From Polynucleobacter sp. 30F-ANTBAC (GTDB lineage: Bacteria > Pseudomonadota > Gammaproteobacteria > Burkholderiales > Burkholderiaceae): a stretch of 64,000 bases of DNA. The stretch spans positions 434,001-498,000 of the forward strand of contig NZ_JACVON010000002.1 in NCBI RefSeq assembly GCF_018882385.1. Reading direction: 5' to 3'. The translations under genes and the position numbers were made by a program. The notes below the pieces were generated by a model, which saw only the letters and a list, made by a program, of their open reading frames with translations, made no database searches and was not told the DNA's origin. Numbering within the stretch: the first letter of the stretch is position 1; every line of letters begins with the position of its first letter. This document shows positions 1 through 8,663 of the stretch, piece by piece.

Positions 1-210
1 TATCAAACTGCTGCTATTGCTAGATCTGATCGAAGTAATAAAGCAATTATTTTGGTTCCGGCAGCCTTTGCATTTGCTGGAACTCTGGGTCCAGCCATAG
101 CTGGGCACTTGGTGTCTAGTTATGGTTATATGTATTTACTGATTTTTGCAACAATAACAGCGTGTATTCCCATGATGTATTACTCATCAAGAAAGCTCTC
201 AGTCGAGTAA
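1..210 (+). CDS. MFS transporter, C-terminal fragment (cut by window start)
   Basis: An open frame runs from base 1 to a TAA at 208-210 and gives the last 69 residues of a protein whose start lies outside the window. Two hydrophobic stretches (about residues 15-34 and 42-59) are separated by a short Gly/Ser loop, and the end is a basic cytoplasmic tail. This is what the last two helices of a 12-helix major facilitator permease look like. The two other MFS genes in the window suggest a steroid or organic acid carrier, but the substrate cannot be read from this piece. It converges on the SDR gene that follows. Confidence 0.55.
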   Translation, partial: YQTAAIARSDRSNKAIILVPAAFAFAGTLGPAIAGHLVSSYGYMYLLIFATITACIPMMYYSSRKLSVE

Positions 211-224
211 AGCCCTGAGAGCTT
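193..224. terminator. Inverted repeat between convergent genes, possible bidirectional terminator
   Basis: AAGCTCTCAG (193-202) and CTGAGAGCTT (215-224) form a perfect 10-bp inverted repeat around a 12-base loop. It spans the stop codon of the plus-strand transporter and touches the stop of the minus-strand SDR gene. No clear T-run follows on either side, so it may only protect 3' ends or stop transcription weakly. Confidence 0.4.
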
Positions 225-996
225 AGCCGCCCCAGGAGGATACTTCCATGCCTCCATCAACATCTAAAATCTTGCCAGTAATCCATTTGGCAGCAGGAGA
301 TGCTAAGAACACTGCAGCATTGGCAATATCTTCGGGTTCTCCAATTTTTTGTAAAGGTATAAATTTGGTCATACCTTTTTCAATTTCTGGGGTTAGGACT
401 GAAGCTAGTGCATCTGTCCTAATGGGGCCTGGTGCAATAGCATTCACTCGTATGCCTTTAGCGCCAAAGTCCTGAGCTAGTTGTCTAGTTAATTGATCGA
501 GTGCTGCTTTAGCTGTTCCGTATGCTGAAAAGTGAGGTTGAATTAGTCTTCCTGCAGCTGACGATATATTAATGATGCAACCTGCTTCTGATTTTTCAAG
601 ATATGGCAGGCTATGTTTAATAAATGCATAGGCAGTTGTGACATTAAATTTTAAGTAATGATCAAAATCTTTAACGGATAGTTTTTTGATTGAGTTAGGT
701 CCTCCGCCTCCTGCATTATTAATGAGGATATCTATACCACCCAAAGACTCTACAACTTGATTGACTGCTGCAATTCTTGCATCGTCATCTAGGACATCTG
801 CACTGATTGCAATACTTTGACGGCCTAAATTTCTGATCTCTAAAGCAGTTTCTTCAACATCCTGCAACGTTCTTGCAAGACAGGCAACGTTGGCCCCTGC
901 CTTGGCTAGTTCTATGGCTATCGCCTTACCAATTCCTTTGCCTGCCCCAGTAACTAGCGCAACCTTATTCTCAAGCTGATTCATCTGCTTATTCAT
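223..996 (-). CDS. Short-chain dehydrogenase/reductase
   Basis: This 257-residue classical SDR has the NAD(P) motif TGAGKGIG near residue 16, NNAGGGG near 92, a catalytic Ser in the NISSAAG segment and YGTAK (Tyr/Lys) near 158-162. The tail is the usual DGG motif of the glucose-dehydrogenase-like subgroup. It overlaps the upstream hsaB-like gene by 8 bases, so the two are co-transcribed and translationally coupled. A role as a hydroxysteroid or hydroxyacyl dehydrogenase is inferred from the neighbourhood; the exact substrate is not visible. The start ATG at 996 is followed by a second in-frame Met five codons later (MNKQM), which is a possible alternative. Confidence 0.85.
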   Translation of the reverse strand: MNKQMNQLENKVALVTGAGKGIGKAIAIELAKAGANVACLARTLQDVEETALEIRNLGRQSIAISADVLDDDARIAAVNQVVESLGGIDILINNAGGGGPNSIKKLSVKDFDHYLKFNVTTAYAFIKHSLPYLEKSEAGCIINISSAAGRLIQPHFSAYGTAKAALDQLTRQLAQDFGAKGIRVNAIAPGPIRTDALASVLTPEIEKGMTKFIPLQKIGEPEDIANAAVFLASPAAKWITGKILDVDGGMEVSSWGG

Positions 997-1948
997 CCCA
1001 AAGTGGGGGTAATCCTGGGTCAGTAGCCAGGATGACTCGTTTTAATAATGATTTCATGGCAAGCGTATCTGTTTCGCCAATATTTTCAGAAAGGTGTGCT
1101 TCAACCTGGTTGGCAGCTTTAACAAATTCTCTACCAGCAACAATACCTTCAGACGTTAGGGAAAACAGGTCATTGATATTTTGAACCAAGCCTAATTGGC
1201 TTAGTTTCATTAGATTATCTTTATTGACATCACCAATGTAATGTAAATATTTATTCAGGTCTTGCAGGTTCAACTGTGAGCGAATCATCAGTGTGGAAAT
1301 AATGAAGAAATCTGACTCGTCAATACCGTATTTTGTATAAACAACTCTCATCCTAGCGAGCATTTGGTAGTGAGCCCTACCTAGTAGATACCCTAACAGG
1401 TCTTCACTGTAGGGTGAACTGTATTGAGTTGTGCTGTTACTTAATTTGGTATTTGTCTTCTTTGTAGGGATTGCGTAATTACCTGAAGCATAAGCAATAG
1501 GGGGGCGATCACTCTTATCAAAGCCTAAAACCTCGCCAACAAAAATGATGTGGTCTCCACCATCATATTCAAAAGCTTTTTTACATTGGAAACGTGCTGA
1601 GCAGTTTGTTAGTAATGGCGAATCGCTAATGCCCGTATCTAATTCAAGACCAGCAAACTTGTTCTCTCCGGCCTTTGCAAAGCGATTGGATAGGTCTTCT
1701 TGCTCCATAGACAAGACATGAACGTTCCAATGGCTTGATTGACTAAACGAGCCTAAACTATGGGCAGTGCGTGCGAGACTCCATAAGACTAACGGCGGGT
1801 CTAGAGACACAGAACTAAAGCTGTTAGCGGTAATGCCTACAGGCTCTCCAGTTGGGGATCTGGTGGTAATAATTGTCACCCCAGTGGTGAAAGCCCCTAA
1901 TGCCTGTCTAAGGGCTTTTGGGTCAATTTGAACAGTTTTATCATTCAT
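989..1948 (-). CDS. hsaB: Flavin reductase of the 3-HSA hydroxylase (HsaB-like) with extra C-terminal domain
   Basis: Residues 1 to about 165 form a flavin reductase-like split barrel (TTGVTIIT, GITANSFSSVSLDPPLVLW, DHIIFVGEV). This family supplies reduced FMN/FAD to two-component monooxygenases. The next 150 residues are an all-helical, winged-helix/MarR-like extension (LLGYLLGRAHYQML, then LTSEG). Plain HsaB proteins are about 190 residues; the 319-residue length matches the C1 reductase type of p-hydroxyphenylacetate hydroxylase, where the extra domain is autoinhibitory and released by substrate. Likely partner is the HsaA oxygenase at 43399-44586, far away in the window. It is divergent from hsaC, with an operator-like dyad between them. 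Confidence 0.75.
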   Translation of the reverse strand: MNDKTVQIDPKALRQALGAFTTGVTIITTRSPTGEPVGITANSFSSVSLDPPLVLWSLARTAHSLGSFSQSSHWNVHVLSMEQEDLSNRFAKAGENKFAGLELDTGISDSPLLTNCSARFQCKKAFEYDGGDHIIFVGEVLGFDKSDRPPIAYASGNYAIPTKKTNTKLSNSTTQYSSPYSEDLLGYLLGRAHYQMLARMRVVYTKYGIDESDFFIISTLMIRSQLNLQDLNKYLHYIGDVNKDNLMKLSQLGLVQNINDLFSLTSEGIVAGREFVKAANQVEAHLSENIGETDTLAMKSLLKRVILATDPGLPPLWDE

Positions 1949-2002
1949 ATGAATTCTTACAGTAATTAGGCGATTTTAGGTAGTTTCCGTACCTGAGACT
2001 AT

Positions 2003-2053
2003 GGTGTCATCGTCTGCCTGGACGATGACACCAGGTATTCAACTTAACATAAT
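2003..2053 (+). promoter_or_regulatory. Operator dyad (site A) and -10 of the hsaC operon
   Basis: GGTGTCATCGTC (2003-2014) and GACGATGACACC (2021-2032) are perfect 12-bp arms around TGCCTG, in the divergent gap between hsaB and hsaC. The core TCGTC-N6-GACGA recurs at six other intergenic places in this window. CATAAT (2048-2053, 5 of 6 to TATAAT) starts 30.5 bases after the dyad centre (2017.5), which places the dyad at about -42.5 of an hsaC start near 2060. A terminator reading is unlikely: there is no T-run and the genes diverge. Confidence 0.7.
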
Positions 2054-2083
2054 TTAAGGTATAAACGGATAAGTGAGGGTGAT

Positions 2084-2968
2084 ATGAATATCTGCCAGCT
2101 AGGATATGTTGTTGTTGAGCATCAAGAGTTGACTCAATGGGCTGATTATGCCGAAAATGTATTGGGAATGGCCGTCAATCAGCCAAATAATGACACTTTG
2201 CATGTCAAAATGGACGAAAGACCTTATCGGTTTTTGATTGTTAAAGGTAACTCTAATTGCTACCAAGCTTCTGGTTGGGAGTTGCCTGGAAAAGAAGACT
2301 TTGATGCTGCTTTAGCCGAGTTAGATCATTTAAAGATCAAATATACCCATGGAGATCAAGCTTTAGCTGACAGTCGTATGGTTCAGCAGCTGATCTATCT
2401 TTCTGATCCATCGGGCAATAGACATGAGTTATTTTGGGGGCATAAATCAGACTTTTTAAGATTTATATCACCTGTAGGTGTATCTAAGTTCCTCACTGAG
2501 TCCTCAGGTATGGGGCATACCGTCCTTCCTGCTCCTAAATTTGAAGAGACTTTAGACTTTGTTACTAAAGTACTAGGCTTTGGGATTTCAGATATTTTTA
2601 ATTTCAGGCCGGATCCTGCAGCGCCAGCCATTCCAATTTATTTCTTCCATTGTAAAAATTCGCGTCACCATAGTTTGGCCTTGGCAGCATTCGATGTGCT
2701 ATCTAAGTGTGTGCATGTGATGGTTGAGGTTGAGTCGATGGTTGAAGTTGGATACGCCATGGATAGAATGAAGAAATATGACACAAAGCTCTCTGCTACC
2801 CTTGGTCAGCATACCAATGACCGAATGATTTCTTTCTATATGAAAACCCCAACAGGATTTGATATTGAGTATGGCTATGGTGGTTTGGAGTTGGATTGGA
2901 AGGATCACTCGGTCCATGAATTTACGACAGTGAGTTTATGGGGTCACGACTTTAGTGTGGGGCGTTGA
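2084..2968 (+). CDS. hsaC: Extradiol dioxygenase HsaC/TesB (3,4-DHSA meta-cleavage)
   Basis: This is a 294-residue type I extradiol dioxygenase with two vicinal-oxygen-chelate modules. It should cleave the catechol ring A of 3,4-DHSA next to the hydroxyls, giving 4,9-DSHA. The Fe(II) ligands can be placed: His about 145 (GMGHTVL), His about 196 (RHHSLA) and Glu about 262 (FDIEYG). The BphC-like architecture and length fit HsaC/TesB. A GAGGG ribosome site lies 8 bases before the ATG. It heads the ring-degradation operon and its stop is followed within five bases by ipdA. The hydrolase for its product (HsaD/TesD) is not in the window. Confidence 0.9.
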   Translation: MNICQLGYVVVEHQELTQWADYAENVLGMAVNQPNNDTLHVKMDERPYRFLIVKGNSNCYQASGWELPGKEDFDAALAELDHLKIKYTHGDQALADSRMVQQLIYLSDPSGNRHELFWGHKSDFLRFISPVGVSKFLTESSGMGHTVLPAPKFEETLDFVTKVLGFGISDIFNFRPDPAAPAIPIYFFHCKNSRHHSLALAAFDVLSKCVHVMVEVESMVEVGYAMDRMKKYDTKLSATLGQHTNDRMISFYMKTPTGFDIEYGYGGLELDWKDHSVHEFTTVSLWGHDFSVGR

Positions 2969-2973
2969 TCATT

Positions 2974-3849
2974 ATGAATAAAGTAAATACAGCTTCAGAA
3001 GCCATATCGCTTATTAAAGATGGTATGACAATTGGTATTGGTGGTTGGGGTCCTAGACGTAAACCAATGGCTCTTATTAGAGAGATTTTGAGAAGCCCCG
3101 TCAAAGACCTAACTGTTGTGACATATGGTGGCCCTGATGCAGGTCTACTTTGTGCAGCAGGTAAGGTTAAAGAACTTATTTATGGATTTGTTTCTTTAGA
3201 TGCTATACCTCTAGAAGCTCATTGGCGTCGTGCACGTGAAGCTGGAAGTTTTAAGGCAGTTGAGTTGGATGAGGGTATGTTGCACTGGGGCTTAAGAGCT
3301 GCTGGTATGCGTTTACCATTTTTACCAACTCGATGTGGTTTGGGAACTGATGTTCTCAAACATGCCAATATTAAATTGGTTAAATCACCCTATGATGATC
3401 AAGAAAATCTAGTTGCAATGCCTGCGCTTAATCTTGATGTAGCACTCATTCATGTTACAAGAGCAGATCGTTTGGGTAATACTCAAACATTAGGCGCCGA
3501 TCCATTTTTTGATGATCTTTTTGCAAGAGCAGCTCAAGCAACTATCGTTTCATGTGATGAATTAGTTGAGCGAATGGACCATAGTTATTCATCCGATGCT
3601 GATAAGAACTTATTCGAAAGAAGTTTGGTTAAATCCGTTGTTCATACGCCTTGTGGTGCACACCCAACTATTTCAGCACCAAATTACGGTTGGGACATGG
3701 CGCACCTGAAAGAATATAGCGGTTTTGCTGAACAAGATGACGGTTACCAAAAATATTTCGAGGCTTATATTGCCTCAGGTGAGAACGCTTATCTTGAGAA
3801 AAATGGCGGTCTTGAAAAAATTAATAAATTAGCTTTACCATCTTTTTAA
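2974..3849 (+). CDS. ipdA: IpdA, alpha subunit of the ring-C hydrolase (CoA-transferase family I)
   Basis: The protein has about 291 residues and a family I CoA-transferase alpha fold with GIGGWGPRRKP near the N-terminus. It lacks the usual transferase context and instead resembles IpdA of the actinobacterial KstR2 regulon, which with IpdB opens the last steroid ring as a CoA thioester (COCHEA-CoA). Acidic residues in the VELDEGML segment (about 97-100) are candidates for the catalytic Glu known in IpdA. I choose ATG 2974; a TTG at 2965 overlapping the hsaC stop is also in frame. ipdB follows after 8 bases, as expected for obligate partners. Confidence 0.85.
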   Translation: MNKVNTASEAISLIKDGMTIGIGGWGPRRKPMALIREILRSPVKDLTVVTYGGPDAGLLCAAGKVKELIYGFVSLDAIPLEAHWRRAREAGSFKAVELDEGMLHWGLRAAGMRLPFLPTRCGLGTDVLKHANIKLVKSPYDDQENLVAMPALNLDVALIHVTRADRLGNTQTLGADPFFDDLFARAAQATIVSCDELVERMDHSYSSDADKNLFERSLVKSVVHTPCGAHPTISAPNYGWDMAHLKEYSGFAEQDDGYQKYFEAYIASGENAYLEKNGGLEKINKLALPSF

Positions 3850-3857
3850 GGGAAAAA

Positions 3858-4664
3858 ATGAGTACAAATTTTTCTTTGGCAGAGTTAATGATATGCGCAG
3901 CATCAGAAGTTTGGCGTGGTAATGGCGAGGTTTTAGCCAACGGCATTGGTCCGGGGCCAAGATTGGCTGCTTCAATTGCTAAATTAACTCATTCGCCTGA
4001 ATTAATGATGACGGATAGTGAAGCTCGCTTAATTGAGGAACCTGTGCCATTGGGTCCTAAATCGGGACCATTGGCGGGTTATCAAGCTAAATATTCTGGG
4101 AATGCAGATTTCTCAAGAATTTTTGATATTGTTTGGCGCGGTCAGAGGCATGTCATGATTGGGCCAACTCAAGTAGATCAATATGGTCAGACGAATTTAT
4201 CCTGCGTTGGGTCGTATGAAAAACCAAAAACTGCAATTTTGGGCGTCAGAGGTTTGCCAGGAAATAGTATTAATCACAAAAACTCTTTCTTCATGCCGAA
4301 TCATAGTAAAAGAAGCTTTGTATCTGGTCAGGTGGATATGGTTTCTGGGGCAGGCTACAACCCGGAGCGTTGGCCAAATGGCGAATATCCAGTGGGCATG
4401 GAATTAAATACGATCATTACTAATTTATGTGTCATGAATTTTGGCGGACAAAATAAATCAATTCAAGTTGTTTCATTGCATCCTGGTGTAAGTTTTGAGC
4501 AGGTGCAATCAGAAACAGGTTTTGAATTAATGAAGTCTCCTGATATGCATGAAACTCCAGCTCCAACTAAAGAGCAACTAGAGCTTATCCAGCATTTAGA
4601 TCCTCATCAGTTTAGAGCTTCAATCATTAAGGGCAATCCAGCGGGGAGCGCCAGAGAAAGTTAA
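3858..4664 (+). CDS. ipdB: IpdB, beta subunit of the ring-C hydrolase
   Basis: This is a 268-residue family I CoA-transferase beta-like subunit (ANGIGPGPRLAASIAKLTHSP early; IGPTQVDQYGQTN near the middle; VSGAGYN). Classical transferases carry a catalytic Glu in this subunit; members of the IpdB group do not act as transferases and form a heterotetramer with IpdA. It starts 8 bases after ipdA with a GGGAAAAA ribosome site, so stoichiometric expression is likely. The pair performs the C-ring opening late in the pathway, after EchA20 has opened ring D. Confidence 0.85.
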   Translation: MSTNFSLAELMICAASEVWRGNGEVLANGIGPGPRLAASIAKLTHSPELMMTDSEARLIEEPVPLGPKSGPLAGYQAKYSGNADFSRIFDIVWRGQRHVMIGPTQVDQYGQTNLSCVGSYEKPKTAILGVRGLPGNSINHKNSFFMPNHSKRSFVSGQVDMVSGAGYNPERWPNGEYPVGMELNTIITNLCVMNFGGQNKSIQVVSLHPGVSFEQVQSETGFELMKSPDMHETPAPTKEQLELIQHLDPHQFRASIIKGNPAGSARES

Positions 4665-4685
4665 TTAGTTAGCATATTTACTGGG

Positions 4686-5609
4686 TTGAAAATTGTGAGT
4701 GATGAAAATATGGTTGGGCCTTTAGTTACACGAAATGATGAATCTCAGTATGAAACTGATGAACCAGTTTTATATGAAGTGATAAATGGTGTGGCAGTTA
4801 TTCGCATGAATAGGCCAACATTTAATAACGCTCAAAATTCACAAATGACCTATGCATTGGATGCTTGTTTTAGAAAAGCAGTGGATGATGACTTGGTTAA
4901 AGTCATTGTTTTAAGGGGTGAAGGAAAACATTTTTCTGCTGGTCATGATATTGGTACGCCGGGTAGAGATATCAATAAAGAAATGCCTCGCGTCAGCATG
5001 TGGTGGGATCACACGAATAAACCTGGTGGTGAGTTCTTGTATGCTCGAGAGCAAGAAGTCTATTTGAATATGTGTCGCAGATGGAGAGACATTCCTAAGC
5101 CAACCATTGCAATGGTTCATGGTGCTTGTGTTGCTGGTGGTTTGATGTTGGCATGGGTTTGCGATTTGATTATTGCCTCTGAGGAATCATTTTTTCAGGA
5201 TCCAGTAGTCAGAATGGGTATACCGGGAGTGGAGTATTTTGCACATCCTTATGAGTTAAATCCAAGAATTGCTAAAGAGTTTTTATTTTTAGGTGGACGC
5301 ATGGGGGCGCAACGTGCCTATGAGATGGGGATGGTTAATCGAGTAGTTAAACTTGATGAGCTTGAAAAAATCACCTATGAATATGCTCAAAAAATTGCCG
5401 AGCAACCAAGAATGGGTTTGGCTTTAACTAAGCAGGCAATTAATCACGTTGAAGATTTGGCTGGTAAACGTCAAGCAATGGATGCGGTATTTGCTTGGCA
5501 TCATTATGCGCATTGCCATAATGAATTAGTTTCTGGCAATAATTTGGGCGGGTACGACGCCAAAAAAATGGTAAAGACCAATAAAAAAGAAGCGGATTCA
5601 CAATCATGA
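4686..5609 (+). CDS. Enoyl-CoA hydratase/isomerase (crotonase) of the ring C/D operon
   Basis: A 307-residue crotonase with a longer N-terminus (about 30 extra residues) and a C-terminal tail compared with the usual 250-260. Crotonase marks are GEGKHFSAGHDIG (CoA/oxyanion region), AMVHGACVAGGLMLAWVCDL and FFQDPVVRMGIPGVEY. Position between ipdB and ipdC suggests hydration or isomerisation of a C/D-ring CoA intermediate. It is distinct from the echA20 homologue two genes on. The start is uncertain: TTG 4686, GTG 4695 and ATG 4710 are all in frame and none has a strong ribosome site. Its stop overlaps the ipdC start (ATGA). Confidence 0.75.
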   Translation: MKIVSDENMVGPLVTRNDESQYETDEPVLYEVINGVAVIRMNRPTFNNAQNSQMTYALDACFRKAVDDDLVKVIVLRGEGKHFSAGHDIGTPGRDINKEMPRVSMWWDHTNKPGGEFLYAREQEVYLNMCRRWRDIPKPTIAMVHGACVAGGLMLAWVCDLIIASEESFFQDPVVRMGIPGVEYFAHPYELNPRIAKEFLFLGGRMGAQRAYEMGMVNRVVKLDELEKITYEYAQKIAEQPRMGLALTKQAINHVEDLAGKRQAMDAVFAWHHYAHCHNELVSGNNLGGYDAKKMVKTNKKEADSQS

Positions 5610-6691
5610 GCGCTCCTTCATTCATCGCAACTGAGTTGACGAAAAAGCTGGGATGTAAATATCCAATTGTGCAAACTGCGATGGGGTGGGTATCTGATGC
5701 AAACTTAGTCAGTGCAACCACAAAGGCTGGAGGCTTTGGATTTTTGGCTGGAGCTACGATAGAGCCTGATCAGCTTGAAGGTGAAATCAAAAAAGTTATT
5801 GAGGCCACGGGTTCTAATAACTTTGGTTTAAATTTTCATATGTTTCAAGAAAATGCAGCCCAATGCATTGACTTAGCCATTAAGTACAAATTAAAAGCTG
5901 TCAGCTATGGCCGCGGCCCTAATAAACAAACGATTCAACGCTTCAAAGATGCAGGGGTTTTATGTATTCCTACTGTAGGTGCTGTAAAGCATGCAGTGAA
6001 GGCTGTTGAGTTGGGCGCCGATTTAATTACTATTCAAGGTGGAGAAGGTGGCGGTCACACTGGTAGCGTACCCTCTTCTATTCTTTTGCCACAAGTTTTA
6101 AGTGCTGTAAATGTGCCTGTCATTGCTGCTGGTGGTTATAGCACTGGTAGAGGTTTAGCTGGTGCATTGGCATCTGGTGCAGCCGGTATTGCAATGGGTA
6201 CTCGTTTTATGATGACCAGTGACTCGCCTACACCAGCACTAACCATGAAGAAATACTTGGCTGTTAATGATGTTGATGACATCAAAGTAACTCTTGCAGT
6301 CGATGGTTTAAGGCATCGAATGATTGAAAATGATTTGGTTCGGTCGCTTGAAAAATCTAGCCCTTTGAAAAAATTATTCATCGCTTTATTGAGTGCTTGG
6401 AAGTGGAAAAATCAAACCGGCATGACAACTCAGCATATGGTTGGTGTTTTATTTAAGGCGATTAAAGATGATCCCGCGACCCTTTCGCAAGTCATTATGT
6501 CGGCCAATCAACCTATCCTAATACAACGTTCAATGGTGGATGGGCGCCCTGATGAAGGACTGTTGCCATCTGGGCAGGTTGCTGCTGCAATTGAAAAAGT
6601 TTTGAGCTGTGAAGAGTTGATTCAAGAAATCATGCTTGAGGCCAATACATGCTTAGACGAACTATATAAGAAGTATCAATCAGGAGTTTAG
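5606..6691 (+). CDS. ipdC: IpdC, flavin-dependent nitronate monooxygenase-like reductase
   Basis: This 361-residue TIM-barrel FMN protein belongs to the nitronate monooxygenase/2-nitropropane dioxygenase family: PIVQTAMGWVSD at the N-terminus, GGEGGGHTG near residue 150 for phosphate binding, and IAAGGYSTGRG and GIAMGTRFM in the second half. In steroid degraders the IpdC subgroup works on the CoA-bound C/D-ring intermediate rather than on nitronates. The ATGA overlap with the upstream crotonase and a 2-base gap to echA20 show tight coupling. The context (ipdA-ipdB-crotonase-ipdC-echA20) is the main reason to prefer IpdC over a generic oxidase. Confidence 0.82.
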   Translation: MSAPSFIATELTKKLGCKYPIVQTAMGWVSDANLVSATTKAGGFGFLAGATIEPDQLEGEIKKVIEATGSNNFGLNFHMFQENAAQCIDLAIKYKLKAVSYGRGPNKQTIQRFKDAGVLCIPTVGAVKHAVKAVELGADLITIQGGEGGGHTGSVPSSILLPQVLSAVNVPVIAAGGYSTGRGLAGALASGAAGIAMGTRFMMTSDSPTPALTMKKYLAVNDVDDIKVTLAVDGLRHRMIENDLVRSLEKSSPLKKLFIALLSAWKWKNQTGMTTQHMVGVLFKAIKDDPATLSQVIMSANQPILIQRSMVDGRPDEGLLPSGQVAAAIEKVLSCEELIQEIMLEANTCLDELYKKYQSGV

Positions 6692-6693
6692 AA

Positions 6694-7449
6694 ATGAGTG
6701 CACCATTTAGTACGGTAGTTCATGCGAGCGGCGTTATGGAGTTGGTCATTAATCAACCACCAGTGAATGCGCTTAACTCTGCCGGGTGGCTTGGGTTAGC
6801 TGCTGAAATTGAGGCTTTAGGAAAGAATCCTATAACTAGAGTGATTGTTATTAGAGCTGAGGGCAAGGGATTTTGCGCCGGTGTTGATATTAAAGAGTTG
6901 GATGCCGATGACAGTCTCATTACTGAAGTCAATCGCGGTAATTATGAAACCTTTAAAGCCATTCATTTAAATCCTGTGCCAGTTGTTGTTGCAGTTCATG
7001 GATTTGTATTGGGCGGTGGTATTGGTATTACCGGTGCGGCTGATATTGTTGTGGCCTCAGAGTGCGCCACTTTTGCACTGCCAGAGGTTGATAGGGGTGC
7101 CATGGGTGGAGGTGCGCATCTTCAGAGATTATTCCCAGTGCAAAAGGTTCGCTATATGTTCTTTACTGGTGAGAAGGTAACTGCCGCACAAGCTGATCGC
7201 TATGGATTTATTGAGAAAATTGTCCCCAAGGATCAGCTAAGAGGAGCTGCGCTTGAAATTGCAGAGAAAATTGCGCTGAAAAGTCCAACGATGATCCGTT
7301 TAGCCAAGGAAGCATTGAATGGTGTGGAAGATGGCAATCTTGAGAGTAAGTACCGTTGGGAACAAGGATTTACGATGCAAGCCTATATGAGCCCAGATTC
7401 ATCAGAAACTAGACGTGCATTTGTTGAAAAGCGCGAAGTTAAATTTTAA
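6694..7449 (+). CDS. echA20: EchA20-like ring-D hydrolase (crotonase fold)
   Basis: A 251-residue crotonase close in length to actinobacterial EchA20 (about 247), which hydrolytically opens ring D of the HIP-derived CoA ester. Visible are INQPPVNALN, EGKGFCAGVDIKEL (oxyanion-hole Gly region) and ALPEVDRGAMGGGAHLQR, where the acidic position sits before a Gly-rich loop. An AGGAG ribosome site precedes the ATG. The neighbours ipdC upstream and an acyl-CoA dehydrogenase pair downstream support a place in ring C/D breakdown. An ordinary enoyl-CoA hydratase is the alternative. Confidence 0.75.
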   Translation: MSAPFSTVVHASGVMELVINQPPVNALNSAGWLGLAAEIEALGKNPITRVIVIRAEGKGFCAGVDIKELDADDSLITEVNRGNYETFKAIHLNPVPVVVAVHGFVLGGGIGITGAADIVVASECATFALPEVDRGAMGGGAHLQRLFPVQKVRYMFFTGEKVTAAQADRYGFIEKIVPKDQLRGAALEIAEKIALKSPTMIRLAKEALNGVEDGNLESKYRWEQGFTMQAYMSPDSSETRRAFVEKREVKF

Positions 7450-7473
7450 TCAAAATTACCTCTTTTATAAATT

Positions 7474-8649
7474 ATGAACCTTCAATTTACAAAGTCACAG
7501 CAGGAATTTAGGCAAGAAGTTAGAGCTTGGCTTGCAAAAAATAAGCCAAAAAATAATTTCGAGAGCTACGATACCCAGGATGGATTTAATCAGCATAAAG
7601 AGTGGGAGGCTGTTTTAGCTGAAGCTGGTTATAGCATGGTGACATGGCCCAAAAAATGGGGAGGTAGTGACCGTGATTTATTTGATTGGCTCATTTTTGA
7701 AGAGGAATATTACGCATCTGATGCGCCATTTAGGATTAATCAAAATGGCTTATTACTTTTAGGCCCCACTTTGATGGAGTTTGGAACTGATAAGCAAAAA
7801 GAAACAATCTTGCCAAGAATGGCAAGTTGCCAAGATATGTGGGCTCAAGCATGGTCTGAGCCTAATGCCGGCTCTGATATGGCTGCTATTCGTTCAAAAG
7901 CGGTTAGACACGGAGATGGATACTTAATTAATGGGCAAAAGATATGGTCTACCAGAGCCCTATTTGCTAATTGGGCATTTGGAATTTTCAGAACTGATCC
8001 AGGTTCAGAGCGACATCATGGCTTAACTTACATCATGGTGCCTCTTGATGCTGAGGGCGTCACAATCAGACCCATACGAGCATTAAATGGCAAGGCTGCC
8101 TTTGCTGAAATATTTTTTGATGATGTTTTTGTCCCTGAGGACTGTTTGATTGGTGAAGAAGGTCAAGGTTGGCAGGTTGCAATGGCTACTGCTGGTTTTG
8201 AACGCGGTTTGCTCCTAAGATCGCCGGCACGCTTTCAGAAGACTGTTCAAAAACTGGCCTCTTTGGCTAAGTCAGATATCAGAAGATTGGAAGATGATCC
8301 GGTCTTATTTGATAACTTGTCATCAGCTTGGATGGATAGCCAGGCTTACATGTTGAATGCATATAGAAGTGTTAGTCGTTATCTCAGCGGAGTTTCGATT
8401 GGTGCTGAATCAAGCGCTAATAAAGTATTTTGGTCAGAGATGGATCTGGACATGCATACGCTAGCAATGAGAATTTTAGGTTCGGAGGCTGAAATATTGC
8501 CTGATTCAAATTATTGGTCTAATTCAGGTGTGGATCCAGATCAGTGGCTGGATGGCTTTTTATTTTCTCAAGCTGGTCCAATTTATGCAGGTTCAAATGA
8601 GATTCAGAGAAATATCATTGCAGAACGTTTGCTCGGTATGCCGCGTTAA
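7474..8649 (+). CDS. Acyl-CoA dehydrogenase, FAD-binding canonical subunit
   Basis: This 391-residue acyl-CoA dehydrogenase has a canonical flavin/substrate loop (AWSEPNAGSDMAAIR near residue 128), IWSTRALFANW, and a complete C-terminal domain with AGPIYAGSNEIQRNIIAERLLG. It is paired with the divergent subunit at 8664-9737, the arrangement seen in steroid-type alpha2beta2 dehydrogenases such as IpdE1-IpdE2 and ChsE1-ChsE2. Given its place after echA20, a C/D-ring CoA thioester is the expected substrate. The upstream spacer is AT-rich with only a weak ribosome site. Confidence 0.8.
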   Translation: MNLQFTKSQQEFRQEVRAWLAKNKPKNNFESYDTQDGFNQHKEWEAVLAEAGYSMVTWPKKWGGSDRDLFDWLIFEEEYYASDAPFRINQNGLLLLGPTLMEFGTDKQKETILPRMASCQDMWAQAWSEPNAGSDMAAIRSKAVRHGDGYLINGQKIWSTRALFANWAFGIFRTDPGSERHHGLTYIMVPLDAEGVTIRPIRALNGKAAFAEIFFDDVFVPEDCLIGEEGQGWQVAMATAGFERGLLLRSPARFQKTVQKLASLAKSDIRRLEDDPVLFDNLSSAWMDSQAYMLNAYRSVSRYLSGVSIGAESSANKVFWSEMDLDMHTLAMRILGSEAEILPDSNYWSNSGVDPDQWLDGFLFSQAGPIYAGSNEIQRNIIAERLLGMPR

Positions 8650-8663
8650 TTGGGAATATAAAA

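Noticed and set aside
248..475. Plus-strand open frame of 75 codons inside the SDR at 223-996.
   Set aside because: It is the antisense shadow of a well-conserved SDR reading frame and has no family resemblance or ribosome site. The same holds for other short antisense frames, for example 12093-12404, 15182-15463 and 40588-40839.
2003..2032. The 12-bp inverted repeat as a rho-independent terminator.
   Set aside because: It lies between divergent genes, has no T-run, and its core recurs before other operons. An operator explains it better.
5606..6691. True nitronate monooxygenase.
   Set aside because: Operon context between ipdAB and echA20 and the overlap with the upstream gene fit IpdC better, although the fold is the same.
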